Positions 9,521 through 15,351 of a stretch of DNA of 58,347 nucleotides are shown one piece after another. Position 1 is the stretch's first letter, and each line of letters opens with the position of its first letter. Both the position numbers and the translations under genes were made by a program. The stretch covers positions 1 through 58,347 of the forward strand of contig JAFXZY010000022.1 of assembly GCA_017541025.1 (NCBI GenBank). The letters run 5' to 3'. The stretch comes from Bacteroidaceae bacterium (GTDB lineage: Bacteria; Bacteroidota; Bacteroidia; Bacteroidales; Bacteroidaceae). The notes below the pieces were generated by a model. The model was given only the letters and a program-made list of their open reading frames with translations, was not told where the DNA came from and searched no databases.

Positions 9521-9642
9521 ATGAAAAAGACACTCGTCATCACTTTGCTGACACTTGTTACATTAGCCGGGCAGGCGCAAGAAAACAATTACACCGCGGA
9601 GAACAAATCGAAAGAGAACTGCAGAAAATCTTTGGCGAGTAA
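9521..9642 (+). pseudogene. Decayed fourth thioredoxin-like paralog (signal peptide fused to C-terminal end)
   Basis: The sequence begins with another copy of the signal peptide (MKKTLVITLLTLVTLAGQAQ). After a few codons the frame no longer matches. One base further on, a second frame reads EQIERELQKIFGE and stops at 9640-9642. That is the kind of amphipathic tail expected at the end of a thioredoxin-like protein. The body of about 1.4 kb is missing. The operon terminator follows 12 bases later, which supports 9642 as the original end of the gene. Confidence 0.65.
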
Positions 9643-9653
9643 ACCGATATCTC

Positions 9654-9686
9654 AGCCCCGTAGGAACCATCCCGCGGGGCTTTTTT
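9654..9686 (+). terminator. Rho-independent terminator of the thioredoxin-like array
   Basis: The stem AGCCCCG pairs with CGGGGCT across a loop of about 14 bases and is followed by six T. It lies 12 bases after the stop of the decayed paralog. Confidence 0.85.
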
Positions 9687-9805
9687 ATGCCCTTTTACGA
9701 CTAAAATGCGCCAATTGCAGGATTTCTTTTAACATTTCTGCCCTTAGAGATGTGGAAATTCGATAATATTTTGCTTGGAAAATGCAATATGTCAGTAAAT
9801 AAATG

Positions 9806-9813
9806 TATTTTTG
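9806..9813 (+). promoter_or_regulatory. -7 box of the nucleotidyltransferase gene
   Basis: TATTTTTG lies 33 bases before the start at 9846. The upstream words TTTCTGCCCTTAG (about 9737) recur at about 11289, in front of the next toxin-antitoxin cassette. Confidence 0.5.
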
Positions 9814-9845
9814 CAGCGGGATTTATGTGAAAATAATAACTGGAC

Positions 9846-10175
9846 ATGGAACGAACGCAAGTAATTGATAGTATTCGACAGGTAGCTGCACGCGTATTGC
9901 CAAAGGGCAGTTCGCTCTACCTCTATGGCTCCCGCGCTCGCGGCGACTGGAACGAGGACTCGGACTGGGATTTGCTTTTACTTCTTGACAAGAAGGGTAG
10001 CGGCGACAGCGATGAGGACTTCCGTCGTTACGCCTATCCCATTATTGTTCGTGGCTACGACCTTTGGCAGTCCTTTAGCGTACACACATACTCCAAGAAC
10101 GAATGGTACAACGGGCCACACGCCATGTTTTTCTATAATGTTGAACAAGACAAACAACTAATATATGAATCTTAA
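9846..10175 (+). CDS. MNT-type minimal nucleotidyltransferase (antitoxin-like)
   Basis: This 109-aa protein of the minimal nucleotidyltransferase family has the motif GSRARGDWNEDSDWD at residues 28-42, with metal-binding aspartates 40 and 42. In complete MNT/HEPN modules the MNT protein modifies and neutralises a HEPN ribonuclease encoded by the next gene. Here the next gene overlaps by 11 bases but is only 21 codons long, so the partner appears truncated. The antitoxin is intact and has its own promoter box at 9806-9813. It may still be active against a HEPN protein encoded elsewhere. Confidence 0.8.
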   Translation: MERTQVIDSIRQVAARVLPKGSSLYLYGSRARGDWNEDSDWDLLLLLDKKGSGDSDEDFRRYAYPIIVRGYDLWQSFSVHTYSKNEWYNGPHAMFFYNVEQDKQLIYES

Positions 10176-10230
10176 GGAAGAAGACCGCCAGATCATTGAG
10201 AAAATCAAACGGTATATTGCCGAGAAATAA
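10165..10230 (+). pseudogene. Truncated HEPN-type toxin start
   Basis: An ATG overlapping the end of the MNT gene opens a frame of 21 residues (MNLKEEDRQIIEKIKRYIAE then K and stop). It resembles the first helix of HEPN partners of MNT proteins. The catalytic RxxxxH region is absent, and the hairpin repeat begins 29 bases later. Confidence 0.5.
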
Positions 10231-10258
10231 TTGTCACATAGATATATAATCATATAGA

Positions 10259-10331
10259 AGCGGATAGTGCATTTACGGCACTATCCGCTTATCTTTTCAC
10301 TTTTTCCCCCGAAAGCAGAGGGAATTATCCG
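10259..10331. repeat. Hairpin repeat A, copy 1 (terminator plus conserved tail)
   Basis: AGCGGATAGTGC pairs with GCACTATCCGCT, followed by a T-rich stretch, so it can terminate transcription. The next 35 bases (C/T-run, then CCGAAAGCAGAGGG and ATTATCCG) are also conserved in copy 2 at 11691-11763. The two copies differ at only a few positions. Shorter relatives lie at 12163-12225 and 13126-13188. Confidence 0.8.
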
Positions 10332-10346
10332 TTTGTTTCGTATTAT

Positions 10347-11033
10347 TTATAATGCAAGACGGAAACCTATATTGTTTTCGTTGTTGCTTGGCCAAATGCT
10401 GCGTTTGCATGATATGCGGCAAGCGTCAACATCATCCACCCACCAACTGCCACCACGAATAGCACGGAGTTGGATAGTGTCATCAAGTAAAACCACATCC
10501 TCGCACCATTCAAAGACGTTGCCACTCATGTCGTAAAGTCCCAACTCGTTTGCGGCCTTCATCTTTACAGGATGAGTCTTCCCTTCAGAATTGTTCCAGC
10601 ACCAAGCCACCTGGTCAATACTGTCGCTGCCACTGTACTCATATCCTTGGCTCATGTTGCCGCCCTGAGCAGCAAATTCCCATTCGTCCTCAGTAGGCAG
10701 ACGGTAATCCTTGCCTGTCAACTTGTTCAGTTTTGTAATGAAATCCTGACACTCATTCCAATTCACGTATTCCACAGGGTTGTCCTTCCCTTTGAAATTG
10801 CTGGGATTGGAACCCATCACAGCCTCCCACAGTTCCTGCGTCACCTCGGTCTGGCCAATAAAGAAGCCTTCTAACTGATCCTGACCATCAACATGTATCA
10901 TCTCGAACGAAACACCATTTACGGTCTCGACGAAAGAATCCTTCATGGACTTTTCTGTGCATCCAGTAAACGCAAAAGAAACAAATAGCAGGAATCCCCA
11001 AACCATTTTCTTTGAATAATCCATCTTTGCCAT
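10347..11033 (-). CDS. SUMF1/FGE-fold lipoprotein
   Basis: The protein has 228 aa with a lipoprotein signal (hydrophobic core followed by FTGC, cysteine about 25). The rest is a formylglycine-generating-enzyme (SUMF1) fold: FFIGQTEVTQELWEAVMG near the start, PVEYVNWNECQDF and RLPTEDEWEFAAQGG in the middle, and a GGSWWVDD...NNIGFRLAL ending. Most bacterial members of this size are not sulfatase-activating enzymes but binding or structural domains, and no sulfatase is nearby. It is oriented against the flanking toxin-antitoxin cassettes. Either ATG, at 11033 or 11024, could be the start. Confidence 0.85.
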   Translation of the reverse strand: MAKMDYSKKMVWGFLLFVSFAFTGCTEKSMKDSFVETVNGVSFEMIHVDGQDQLEGFFIGQTEVTQELWEAVMGSNPSNFKGKDNPVEYVNWNECQDFITKLNKLTGKDYRLPTEDEWEFAAQGGNMSQGYEYSGSDSIDQVAWCWNNSEGKTHPVKMKAANELGLYDMSGNVFEWCEDVVLLDDTIQLRAIRGGSWWVDDVDACRISCKRSIWPSNNENNIGFRLAL

Positions 11034-11148
11034 AACGTATTAATTATATTTGAGTTGTTTGATGGTGCAAAGAAAAGCAAAAACGTGATTGTATTAAAAG
11101 GGGAAAACCGAAAACTTTTTGGGGATGGGCAATATTTAACAATTATTA

Positions 11149-11235
11149 TTAGTTGTTAACCATATTTCCTTGCTCCAACACCTCCTGCACCTCTGTCTTA
11201 TACTTGCGGGAGATGGAGAGGCGAAGGTCGCTCCA
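11149..11235 (-). pseudogene. C-terminal fragment of a LytTR DNA-binding protein
   Basis: Read on the minus strand, this stretch encodes WSDLRLSISRKYKTEVQEVL followed by a short tail and a stop. It matches the C-terminal LytTR end at 24810 (GDLRLPVSRKYKAEVQAVL). Upstream sequence has lost similarity, so only about 28 codons of an ancestral regulator remain. Confidence 0.65.
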
Positions 11236-11326
11236 ATTTACGGCTAAAACATGAATAAACGATAAAAACAGGAAGGGATGTAGCAGATTTCTGCCCTTAG
11301 GGGGATGGACTTCCGAAAAAATGTAC

Positions 11327-11334
11327 TACTTTTG
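11327..11334 (+). promoter_or_regulatory. -7 box of the second toxin-antitoxin cassette
   Basis: TACTTTTG lies 29 bases before the ATG at 11363. Upstream lies a conserved GGGGGATGGACTTCCG word, related to the tail of repeats at 12163 and 13126. Confidence 0.5.
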
Positions 11335-11362
11335 CTGTCAGAAACAAAATATAACAAGAAAT

Positions 11363-11551
11363 ATGGAAGCAATCATTGAGAGAACTCCAAGCAGAATTAC
11401 CGTCAGTATGAGTTTACGGCGATGGAACCGTATGCTTCAGCTGGAGGAAACCTACAAGCTGGCTCGCATCATCAAACGAAGTATGAAACAGGTGGAGTCC
11501 GAGCCAAGCATGACTCCAGAAGAAGCCGTAGCAGCACTTAGGGCACTATGA
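11363..11551 (+). CDS. Small antitoxin-like protein
   Basis: The protein has 62 aa, starting at ATG 11363, which sits behind a good promoter box. It opens with a beta strand typical of ribbon-helix-helix or AbrB-like antitoxins (RITVSMSLRRWNRML) and ends with an acidic tail (MTPEEAVAALRAL). The following toxin-like frame overlaps it by four bases (ATGA), the usual arrangement for an antitoxin-toxin pair. The exact family is not certain. Confidence 0.6.
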   Translation: MEAIIERTPSRITVSMSLRRWNRMLQLEETYKLARIIKRSMKQVESEPSMTPEEAVAALRAL

Positions 11552-11679
11552 AAGCACGAATATCCGAAGACTTCCGTGCCGCATATAAGAAGTTAAAAAA
11601 ACGTCATAAATCCTTAGAGCAGGACTTCGAGCACCTGCTTGCTTCGTTACTTCAAGACCCTATAATATTCACTAGGTAA
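11548..11679 (+). pseudogene. Truncated RelE/YafQ-type toxin
   Basis: This 43-residue frame begins MKARISEDFRAAYKKLKKRH and continues with a helix and LLQDP, the N-terminal part of a RelE-superfamily mRNA interferase. Family members have about 80-100 residues. The beta-sheet carrying the catalytic residues is missing, and hairpin repeat A copy 2 begins 12 bases after the stop. It is therefore probably inactive. Confidence 0.65.
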
Positions 11680-11690
11680 AGACACAGCAT

Positions 11691-11763
11691 AGCGGGTAGC
11701 GCATATTCGGCACTATCCGCTTATCTTTTCACTTTTTCTGCCGAAAGCAGAGGGAATTATCCG
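11691..11763. repeat. Hairpin repeat A, copy 2
   Basis: AGCGGGTAGCGC pairs imperfectly with GCACTATCCGCT and is followed by the same T-rich and CCGAAAGCAGAGGG segment as copy 1. It acts as the end of the RelE cassette. It leads directly into the -7 box TAACTTTG (11774-11781) of the next cassette, so terminator and promoter are nearly fused. Confidence 0.8.
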
Positions 11764-11773
11764 GAAATGTTTG

Positions 11774-11781
11774 TAACTTTG
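11774..11781 (+). promoter_or_regulatory. -7 box of the PIN-type cassette
   Basis: TAACTTTG lies 29 bases before the ATG at 11810, the same spacing as in the preceding cassette. Confidence 0.5.
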
Positions 11782-11809
11782 CAGTCGTAAATGTTTCATA
11801 TTTTTTGTT

Positions 11810-12055
11810 ATGACAACCGTAGAACTCAGAAAATCAATTATAGCCGAACTCGACCAGATGAGTCTGGAAATGATGGAAAGCGTATCGCAGTATGTCAAGC
11901 GTTTGCGCCGTCGTGCCCACCCTACACATCAGGTTGCAGCAAACGAGACTGTACCAGATATAGTACTTAGTCTGCTTGGCGCAGGCGAACCTGTGGCCGA
12001 AGACGACCTGAATGCCTGCGAAGCACATGCAATATTACACGGCGCTCAAGGCTAA
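11810..12055 (+). CDS. Antitoxin-like protein of a VapBC-type cassette
   Basis: The protein has 81 aa. The first 35 residues form a helical segment common in Bacteroidales antitoxins that precede PIN toxins (VELRKSIIAELDQMSLEMME, then YVKRLRRR). The following frame at 12027 encodes the end of a PIN domain, so the pair was once an antitoxin-toxin module. The last codons overlap that frame, and a deletion probably altered the C-terminus of the antitoxin (ACEAHAILHGAQG is not a usual ending). Confidence 0.6.
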   Translation: MTTVELRKSIIAELDQMSLEMMESVSQYVKRLRRRAHPTHQVAANETVPDIVLSLLGAGEPVAEDDLNACEAHAILHGAQG

Positions 12056-12152
12056 GGCCGATGTTATCATTACCCGTAACGGCAAGGATTTCATAGCATC
12101 GAAACTTCCCGTGATGACAGCTGCAGAATATTTGGCTACACTTTTACAATAA
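12027..12152 (+). pseudogene. C-terminal remnant of a PIN-domain toxin
   Basis: A 41-residue frame contains KADVIITRNGKDFIASKLPV followed by a MTAAEYLATLLQ ending. This matches the last third of VapC/PIN ribonucleases, including the TRNxKDF motif with the final acidic site. The first two acidic residues of the active site are missing, so the toxin is dead. Confidence 0.75.
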
Positions 12153-12162
12153 ACTTTAAGCA

Positions 12163-12225
12163 TATAGCGGATAGGTAACACTATCCGTTTATTTTTGTAT
12201 AACAGAACGGGGGAATGGACTTGAA
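12163..12225. repeat. Repeat B, copy 1 (63 bp, direct repeat of 13126-13188)
   Basis: The sequence begins TATAGCGGATAGG, forms a short hairpin with CTATCCG followed by TTTATTTTTG, and ends in GGGGGAATGGACTTGAA. It differs from copy 2 by two single-base indels. The first half is related to repeat A; the second half differs. Confidence 0.85.
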
Positions 12226-12281
12226 ATTTGGGAGAAATAGTATTGACCTTCAGGTGCTGCGGGAGTTCTGCGAGCGGCAAC

Positions 12282-12530
12282 TTATTTTCTCATCAATCGG
12301 ATGTACCAATCTTCGGTCATGTGGTAACCAAAAAAGTGTTTGCCATCTCCTCCCAAATCCCATTGAGATACAATTTCCCACTGACGGAAAGGAAGTTTGT
12401 TGAACTCTCCTGTTTGAACAAGTATTTGTTCATAACGACGAAACTTACGATGGCTAATCTGCTTGCCTCGCTTTTGCGACTTACAGTAGCACCATGTGCA
12501 TACAGGAGTCCTCTTTTTACTTTTACTCAT
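12282..12530 (-). CDS. Small basic protein of unknown function
   Basis: This 82-aa protein is rich in Lys, Arg and aromatic residues. It contains two cysteines spaced CTWC and a conserved-looking block KQISHRKFRRYEQ, then WDLGGDGKHFFGYHMTEDW and an IRLMRK ending. I recall small proteins of this appearance in Bacteroidetes mobile regions, but no function is known to me. It sits between the two copies of repeat B, on the same strand as the VapB/VapC remnants. Confidence 0.5.
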   Translation of the reverse strand: MSKSKKRTPVCTWCYCKSQKRGKQISHRKFRRYEQILVQTGEFNKLPFRQWEIVSQWDLGGDGKHFFGYHMTEDWYIRLMRK

Positions 12531-12635
12531 ATTATTCGTAATGCTATGAGAGGTCGCAAACTCTCGTTGCCCCTCTCAGTTAAACATTACGAGACAAGAA
12601 TTGTTAAGTTCATACCTATTAAAAATAATGAGCAA

Positions 12636-12737
12636 TTAGCGCTCCATCCAATTTTCAATATTCAGACCCGGTATCCGTTCAAAATGCTTAATGTTGCCAG
12701 TTACAAGGATTGCATTCTCTTCAAGAGTGACGGAGCT
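12636..12737 (-). pseudogene. C-terminal remnant of a VapC-type PIN toxin
   Basis: On the minus strand the frame reads SVTLEENAILVTGNIKHFER followed by IPGLNIENWMER and a stop. This is the final third of a VapC ribonuclease, with the TGNxKHFERI motif. The N-terminal two thirds, with the first catalytic acidic residues, are absent. The fragment overlaps the end of the antitoxin gene at 12721, so a deletion fused the antitoxin end to the toxin end. Confidence 0.75.
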
Positions 12738-12942
12738 CTTCAGCTATAGTCATAGCATCAGCGGAGCCTCCGAAATCGCCACTGAACTTTTTTAATGCTT
12801 CATCCAAGCGAGCATTATCATCCTCCTTCAAATAGGTTTCCTTCGGCATAATCAGCTTGTTAGCTAGCCATTCACGGTCTTTCTTTGAAAGTGAAAGCCC
12901 CTGCAGGTATGCCCACAAGTTATTCAATGCAAATGTTGTCAT
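12721..12942 (-). CDS. Antitoxin-like protein paired with the VapC remnant
   Basis: The start is placed at the ATG at 12942, because a -7 box (TATCTTTG, minus strand, 12975-12968) lies 26 bases upstream; a longer frame to 13041 would cross that promoter. The product has 73 aa and contains LSLSKKDREWLANKLI, a helix seen in Bacteroidales antitoxins of PIN toxins. The C-terminus ends at the toxin junction. It is intact enough to be expressed. Confidence 0.6.
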   Translation of the reverse strand: MTTFALNNLWAYLQGLSLSKKDREWLANKLIMPKETYLKEDDNARLDEALKKFSGDFGGSADAMTIAEELRHS

Positions 12943-13125
12943 AACCAAAATATATTGTTTTCTACTGCAAAGATACAGTATTTTCATTAATAACGCCTTT
13001 TCTTTGGCATTTTTTCTTTCAAAATGGGAAACGAAAGGCATTTTCGTTATAATTGGCTATGTCCAATAGACAAACGGGCTGATCACTTTTTTATTTCCCC
13101 CAATAACATGGATATATTATTAAAA

Positions 13126-13188
13126 TATAGCGGATAGGTAAACACTATCCGTTTATTTTTGTATAACAGAACGGGGGATGGACTTGAA
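13126..13188. repeat. Repeat B, copy 2
   Basis: A direct repeat of 12163-12225, about 963 bp away. Similarity stops exactly after GGACTTGAA on the right. The TnpB/Cas12-like gene ends 37 bases further right, so this repeat marks the downstream boundary of the CRISPR locus. Confidence 0.85.
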
Positions 13189-13224
13189 CCTATGGCCATA
13201 AATCAGCCCGAACCTTTTCGTCCC

Positions 13225-14823
13225 TTAAAGCTTTCCGGCTCCGATAGTCCCCCGGTCATCCTTTTTCTCCTTGTTCTTGTAACGCAGGATTTCCTCGTGC
13301 TCCAACTGGCAGAAACGATCGTAATCGGCAGCCATAGCCTCTGTGTCATACTGCTTCGTCTTCGTTTCGTCCAACTTCAGGTGTTGCAGATTAAAGGCTG
13401 CAAGCATGTCGCGTTGGTGGGTGTCGCCGTTGGATAGGGTAATGGCACGTTCATTCAGTTTATGCTTTTCGTCTCCAGTCTTAAAGCTGTCGTTCGTAAA
13501 GTCGTACTGGCTGGCAGCATTCTGTGTGTTCACTCTTTCAAACCTGCCGCCCAAAGACTTTACTTTGTTTTCCAAAATATCTACAAACATCGCAGGAGCG
13601 TGATTGCCAATAGACTTGCCATACCCCTTCTTCGATTTGTACTTTCCTGTTTTCTCGTCTATCTTGGTTTCTTTTTTCCTGGCACTCCAGCCTTTATAAG
13701 GGTTATTCTCCACAATAAACGTATCGCCTTCTTTCAGCAAAGCGTTGGCCCGTTCTATGTGCTGCTGTTTGCGGATAGCCGCCTGTTTGCGGCGTAGCTC
13801 AGCCAACTCTCTTTTGAGTTTAGAATATCGCTTTAAGTCTTTTTCTTTTTTCCATACAAGTTTAACACCTCGTTTGATGGTACCATCTTCGTTGAAGTTC
13901 TGCGGATTGTTTGCTCGGCGACTACGGTCTATCTTCCTGCTCAAGAGGGTGATTTTTGGCTGAATATTGTCGCACTTCTCGGCCAGTTTGTCAATACTTA
14001 CAATATTCTCACCTGATACTGCAACAGTAGTCGGGCCTAAGTCAATACCAATATTGCCTCTGCCCAGCGTTCTTCCCTTCTGTGGTTTCTCGCCTTCGAT
14101 GGTTAACTGAACATAGTACTTATACTGGCTACGAATCATGCGACGCACTATGGTAAGTACTGTTATGCTGTCAAACCCTCCTTTCAATGCCCACATTTCA
14201 TATTCTTCATGTCCGGGGGTGAGTTGGATGGGAAGTGTAATAAATTTGGCAGCCTTACCCCCTTTCCCGTTTAATTTGATAGCAACTTCCATTTTCTCCA
14301 AATGCAATTCCATACCGGAGAACGCCTTCTTGCCACTTCCGTTAGTTTTCTTTCTGCTTCCAAAGATGCTCAGTTCACCATATTTCCTGAACGAAATTCT
14401 CTTTGCGCGAGGATCATAAAGCATCTTCTCCCATGCCGCCCAGACAGCAAGCGACATCCTGTCGAGCAACGTGGAAGTAATACCCAAGTCGGCATAAGTC
14501 ACCCCTGCGCCAACCTGCTTTTTGCCTAACTTCCCGACGAAACCATTTATGCCAAATTCGGTAAAAGTAATGTCAAGAAGTTCCTTGTTGCTGCCCAAAA
14601 CGCCATTAATATGGAAGGAATGACTTCGGAAGAAATCTCTTTTTTCCTTAGAATTCTTGCATGCCTGGAACTCTTTCGTTTGCTCAAAGTATCTGTATTG
14701 TCTGAGCAACTTGCCTTGCACATAATTGTACAATTGGCGAAGTTGCTCGTAACGCTTGTTGAGTATATCAGCCTGATATTTTTCAACTCGCAATGGCAAT
14801 TCTAACACAAATACTTCGTTCAT
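13225..14823 (-). CDS. TnpB/Cas12-like RuvC nuclease, candidate type V CRISPR effector
   Basis: The 532-aa protein belongs to the IS605 OrfB (TnpB) superfamily, from which Cas12 effectors evolved. The split RuvC site is complete: RuvC-I IGIDLGPTTVAV (D261), RuvC-II TFIVENNPYKGW (E372), RuvC-III HQRDMLAAFN (D472). A basic helical block with SRRANNP and NFNEDGTIKRG sits between RuvC-I and II, as in several TnpB lineages. The C4 zinc finger normally found between RuvC-II and III is absent; that segment reads SQYDFTNDSFKTGDEKHKLN. There is no TnpA gene. Instead the start codon lies four bases from a CRISPR array, with an anti-repeat and a promoter beyond it. RNA-guided DNA cleavage or binding is inferred. 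The alternative is a TnpB that happens to sit beside an array. Confidence 0.85.
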   Translation of the reverse strand: MNEVFVLELPLRVEKYQADILNKRYEQLRQLYNYVQGKLLRQYRYFEQTKEFQACKNSKEKRDFFRSHSFHINGVLGSNKELLDITFTEFGINGFVGKLGKKQVGAGVTYADLGITSTLLDRMSLAVWAAWEKMLYDPRAKRISFRKYGELSIFGSRKKTNGSGKKAFSGMELHLEKMEVAIKLNGKGGKAAKFITLPIQLTPGHEEYEMWALKGGFDSITVLTIVRRMIRSQYKYYVQLTIEGEKPQKGRTLGRGNIGIDLGPTTVAVSGENIVSIDKLAEKCDNIQPKITLLSRKIDRSRRANNPQNFNEDGTIKRGVKLVWKKEKDLKRYSKLKRELAELRRKQAAIRKQQHIERANALLKEGDTFIVENNPYKGWSARKKETKIDEKTGKYKSKKGYGKSIGNHAPAMFVDILENKVKSLGGRFERVNTQNAASQYDFTNDSFKTGDEKHKLNERAITLSNGDTHQRDMLAAFNLQHLKLDETKTKQYDTEAMAADYDRFCQLEHEEILRYKNKEKKDDRGTIGAGKL

Positions 14824-14826
14824 TTA

Positions 14827-15125
14827 AATCTTAATAGCCAACATTTATGGGTGATTAACACCGCAAAGTACTTTGTGCAGGGTTACAACAGCCTGTCAAT
14901 AGCCAACATTTATGGGTGATTAACACCTGTTCAACGCCGATAATTGTACCTGGGAATCCTGTCAATAGCCAACATTTATGGGTGATTAACACCCTACGGC
15001 GACTGTGAGTTTACCGTTACTAACCTGTCAATAGCCAACATTTATGGGTGATTAACACCGGTGGTGTGCAGCAGCAGCTTCTCACGACGCCTGTCAATAG
15101 CCAACATTTATGGGTGATTAACACC
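14827..15125 (-). CRISPR. CRISPR array, five 36-nt repeats and four spacers
   Basis: Repeats lie at 14827-14862, 14892-14927, 14958-14993, 15024-15059 and 15090-15125. Spacers are 29, 30, 30 and 30 nt. Four repeats are identical. The one next to the effector gene is changed in its six outermost bases, as expected for the terminal repeat. That places the leader at the right and transcription on the minus strand, towards the effector. In that orientation the repeat starts GGTGTTAATCACC, a self-complementary hairpin (GGTG/CACC), and ends TATTGACAGG. The spacers differ from each other, and no match elsewhere in the window was noticed. No cas1, cas2 or other cas gene is present. Confidence 0.95.
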
Positions 15126-15130
15126 CTATA

Positions 15131-15150
15131 GGACTTAATCACTTATAAAT
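15131..15150 (-). ncRNA. Anti-repeat, core of a candidate tracrRNA
   Basis: These 20 bases, five bases beyond the last repeat, match the reverse complement of the repeat at 16 of 20 positions. RNA from the minus strand here could pair with the first 20 nt of each repeat: 16 pairs interrupted by two 2-nt internal loops. The tracrRNA would run from the promoter at 15321-15351 to at least 15131. Pairing is also possible if the locus is read on the plus strand. Confidence 0.65.
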
Positions 15151-15320
15151 CAATAAAATGGCCATGATTAGCATACTCGGAGACTTGCTCTATACTCCCA
15201 TTCCGCGAACGGAACTGACTGTTATTTTTGCATTCCACCATTCTGCATAATCGTTTGTCGCACCAGCCGCCCGCTGGCATTAGCTTATCGTGCGCAAGGC
15301 CTGACAACACCTTTCTGCCG

Positions 15321-15351
15321 CAAAGATACAGAATATTCCAATTCCTTCCAA
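15321..15351 (-). promoter_or_regulatory. Promoter reading into anti-repeat, array and effector
   Basis: On the minus strand a TATCTTTG -7 box (15328-15321) has a TTGG -33-like element 20 bases upstream (15351-15348). Transcription would start near 15315, about 190 bases before the first repeat. No other good minus-strand promoter is visible between here and 14823, so array and effector may share this transcript. Confidence 0.6.

Noticed and set aside
12228-12749. 173-codon plus-strand frame between the two copies of repeat B
   Set aside because: The minus strand here carries a plausible basic protein and VapBC remnants, and the plus frame has no family-like features.
13165-13190. Possible tRNA 3' end (minus strand GGTTCAAGTCC followed by ATCCCCCG)
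   Set aside because: Only the T-loop-like word is present. The 5' half of the T-stem does not pair and no tRNA body exists, and the other copy at 12205 lacks the context.
9846-15351. Integron with integrase-driven cassettes
   Set aside because: Hairpin repeats at cassette ends invite this idea, but no tyrosine recombinase gene is in the window and the repeats lack attC-type core sites.
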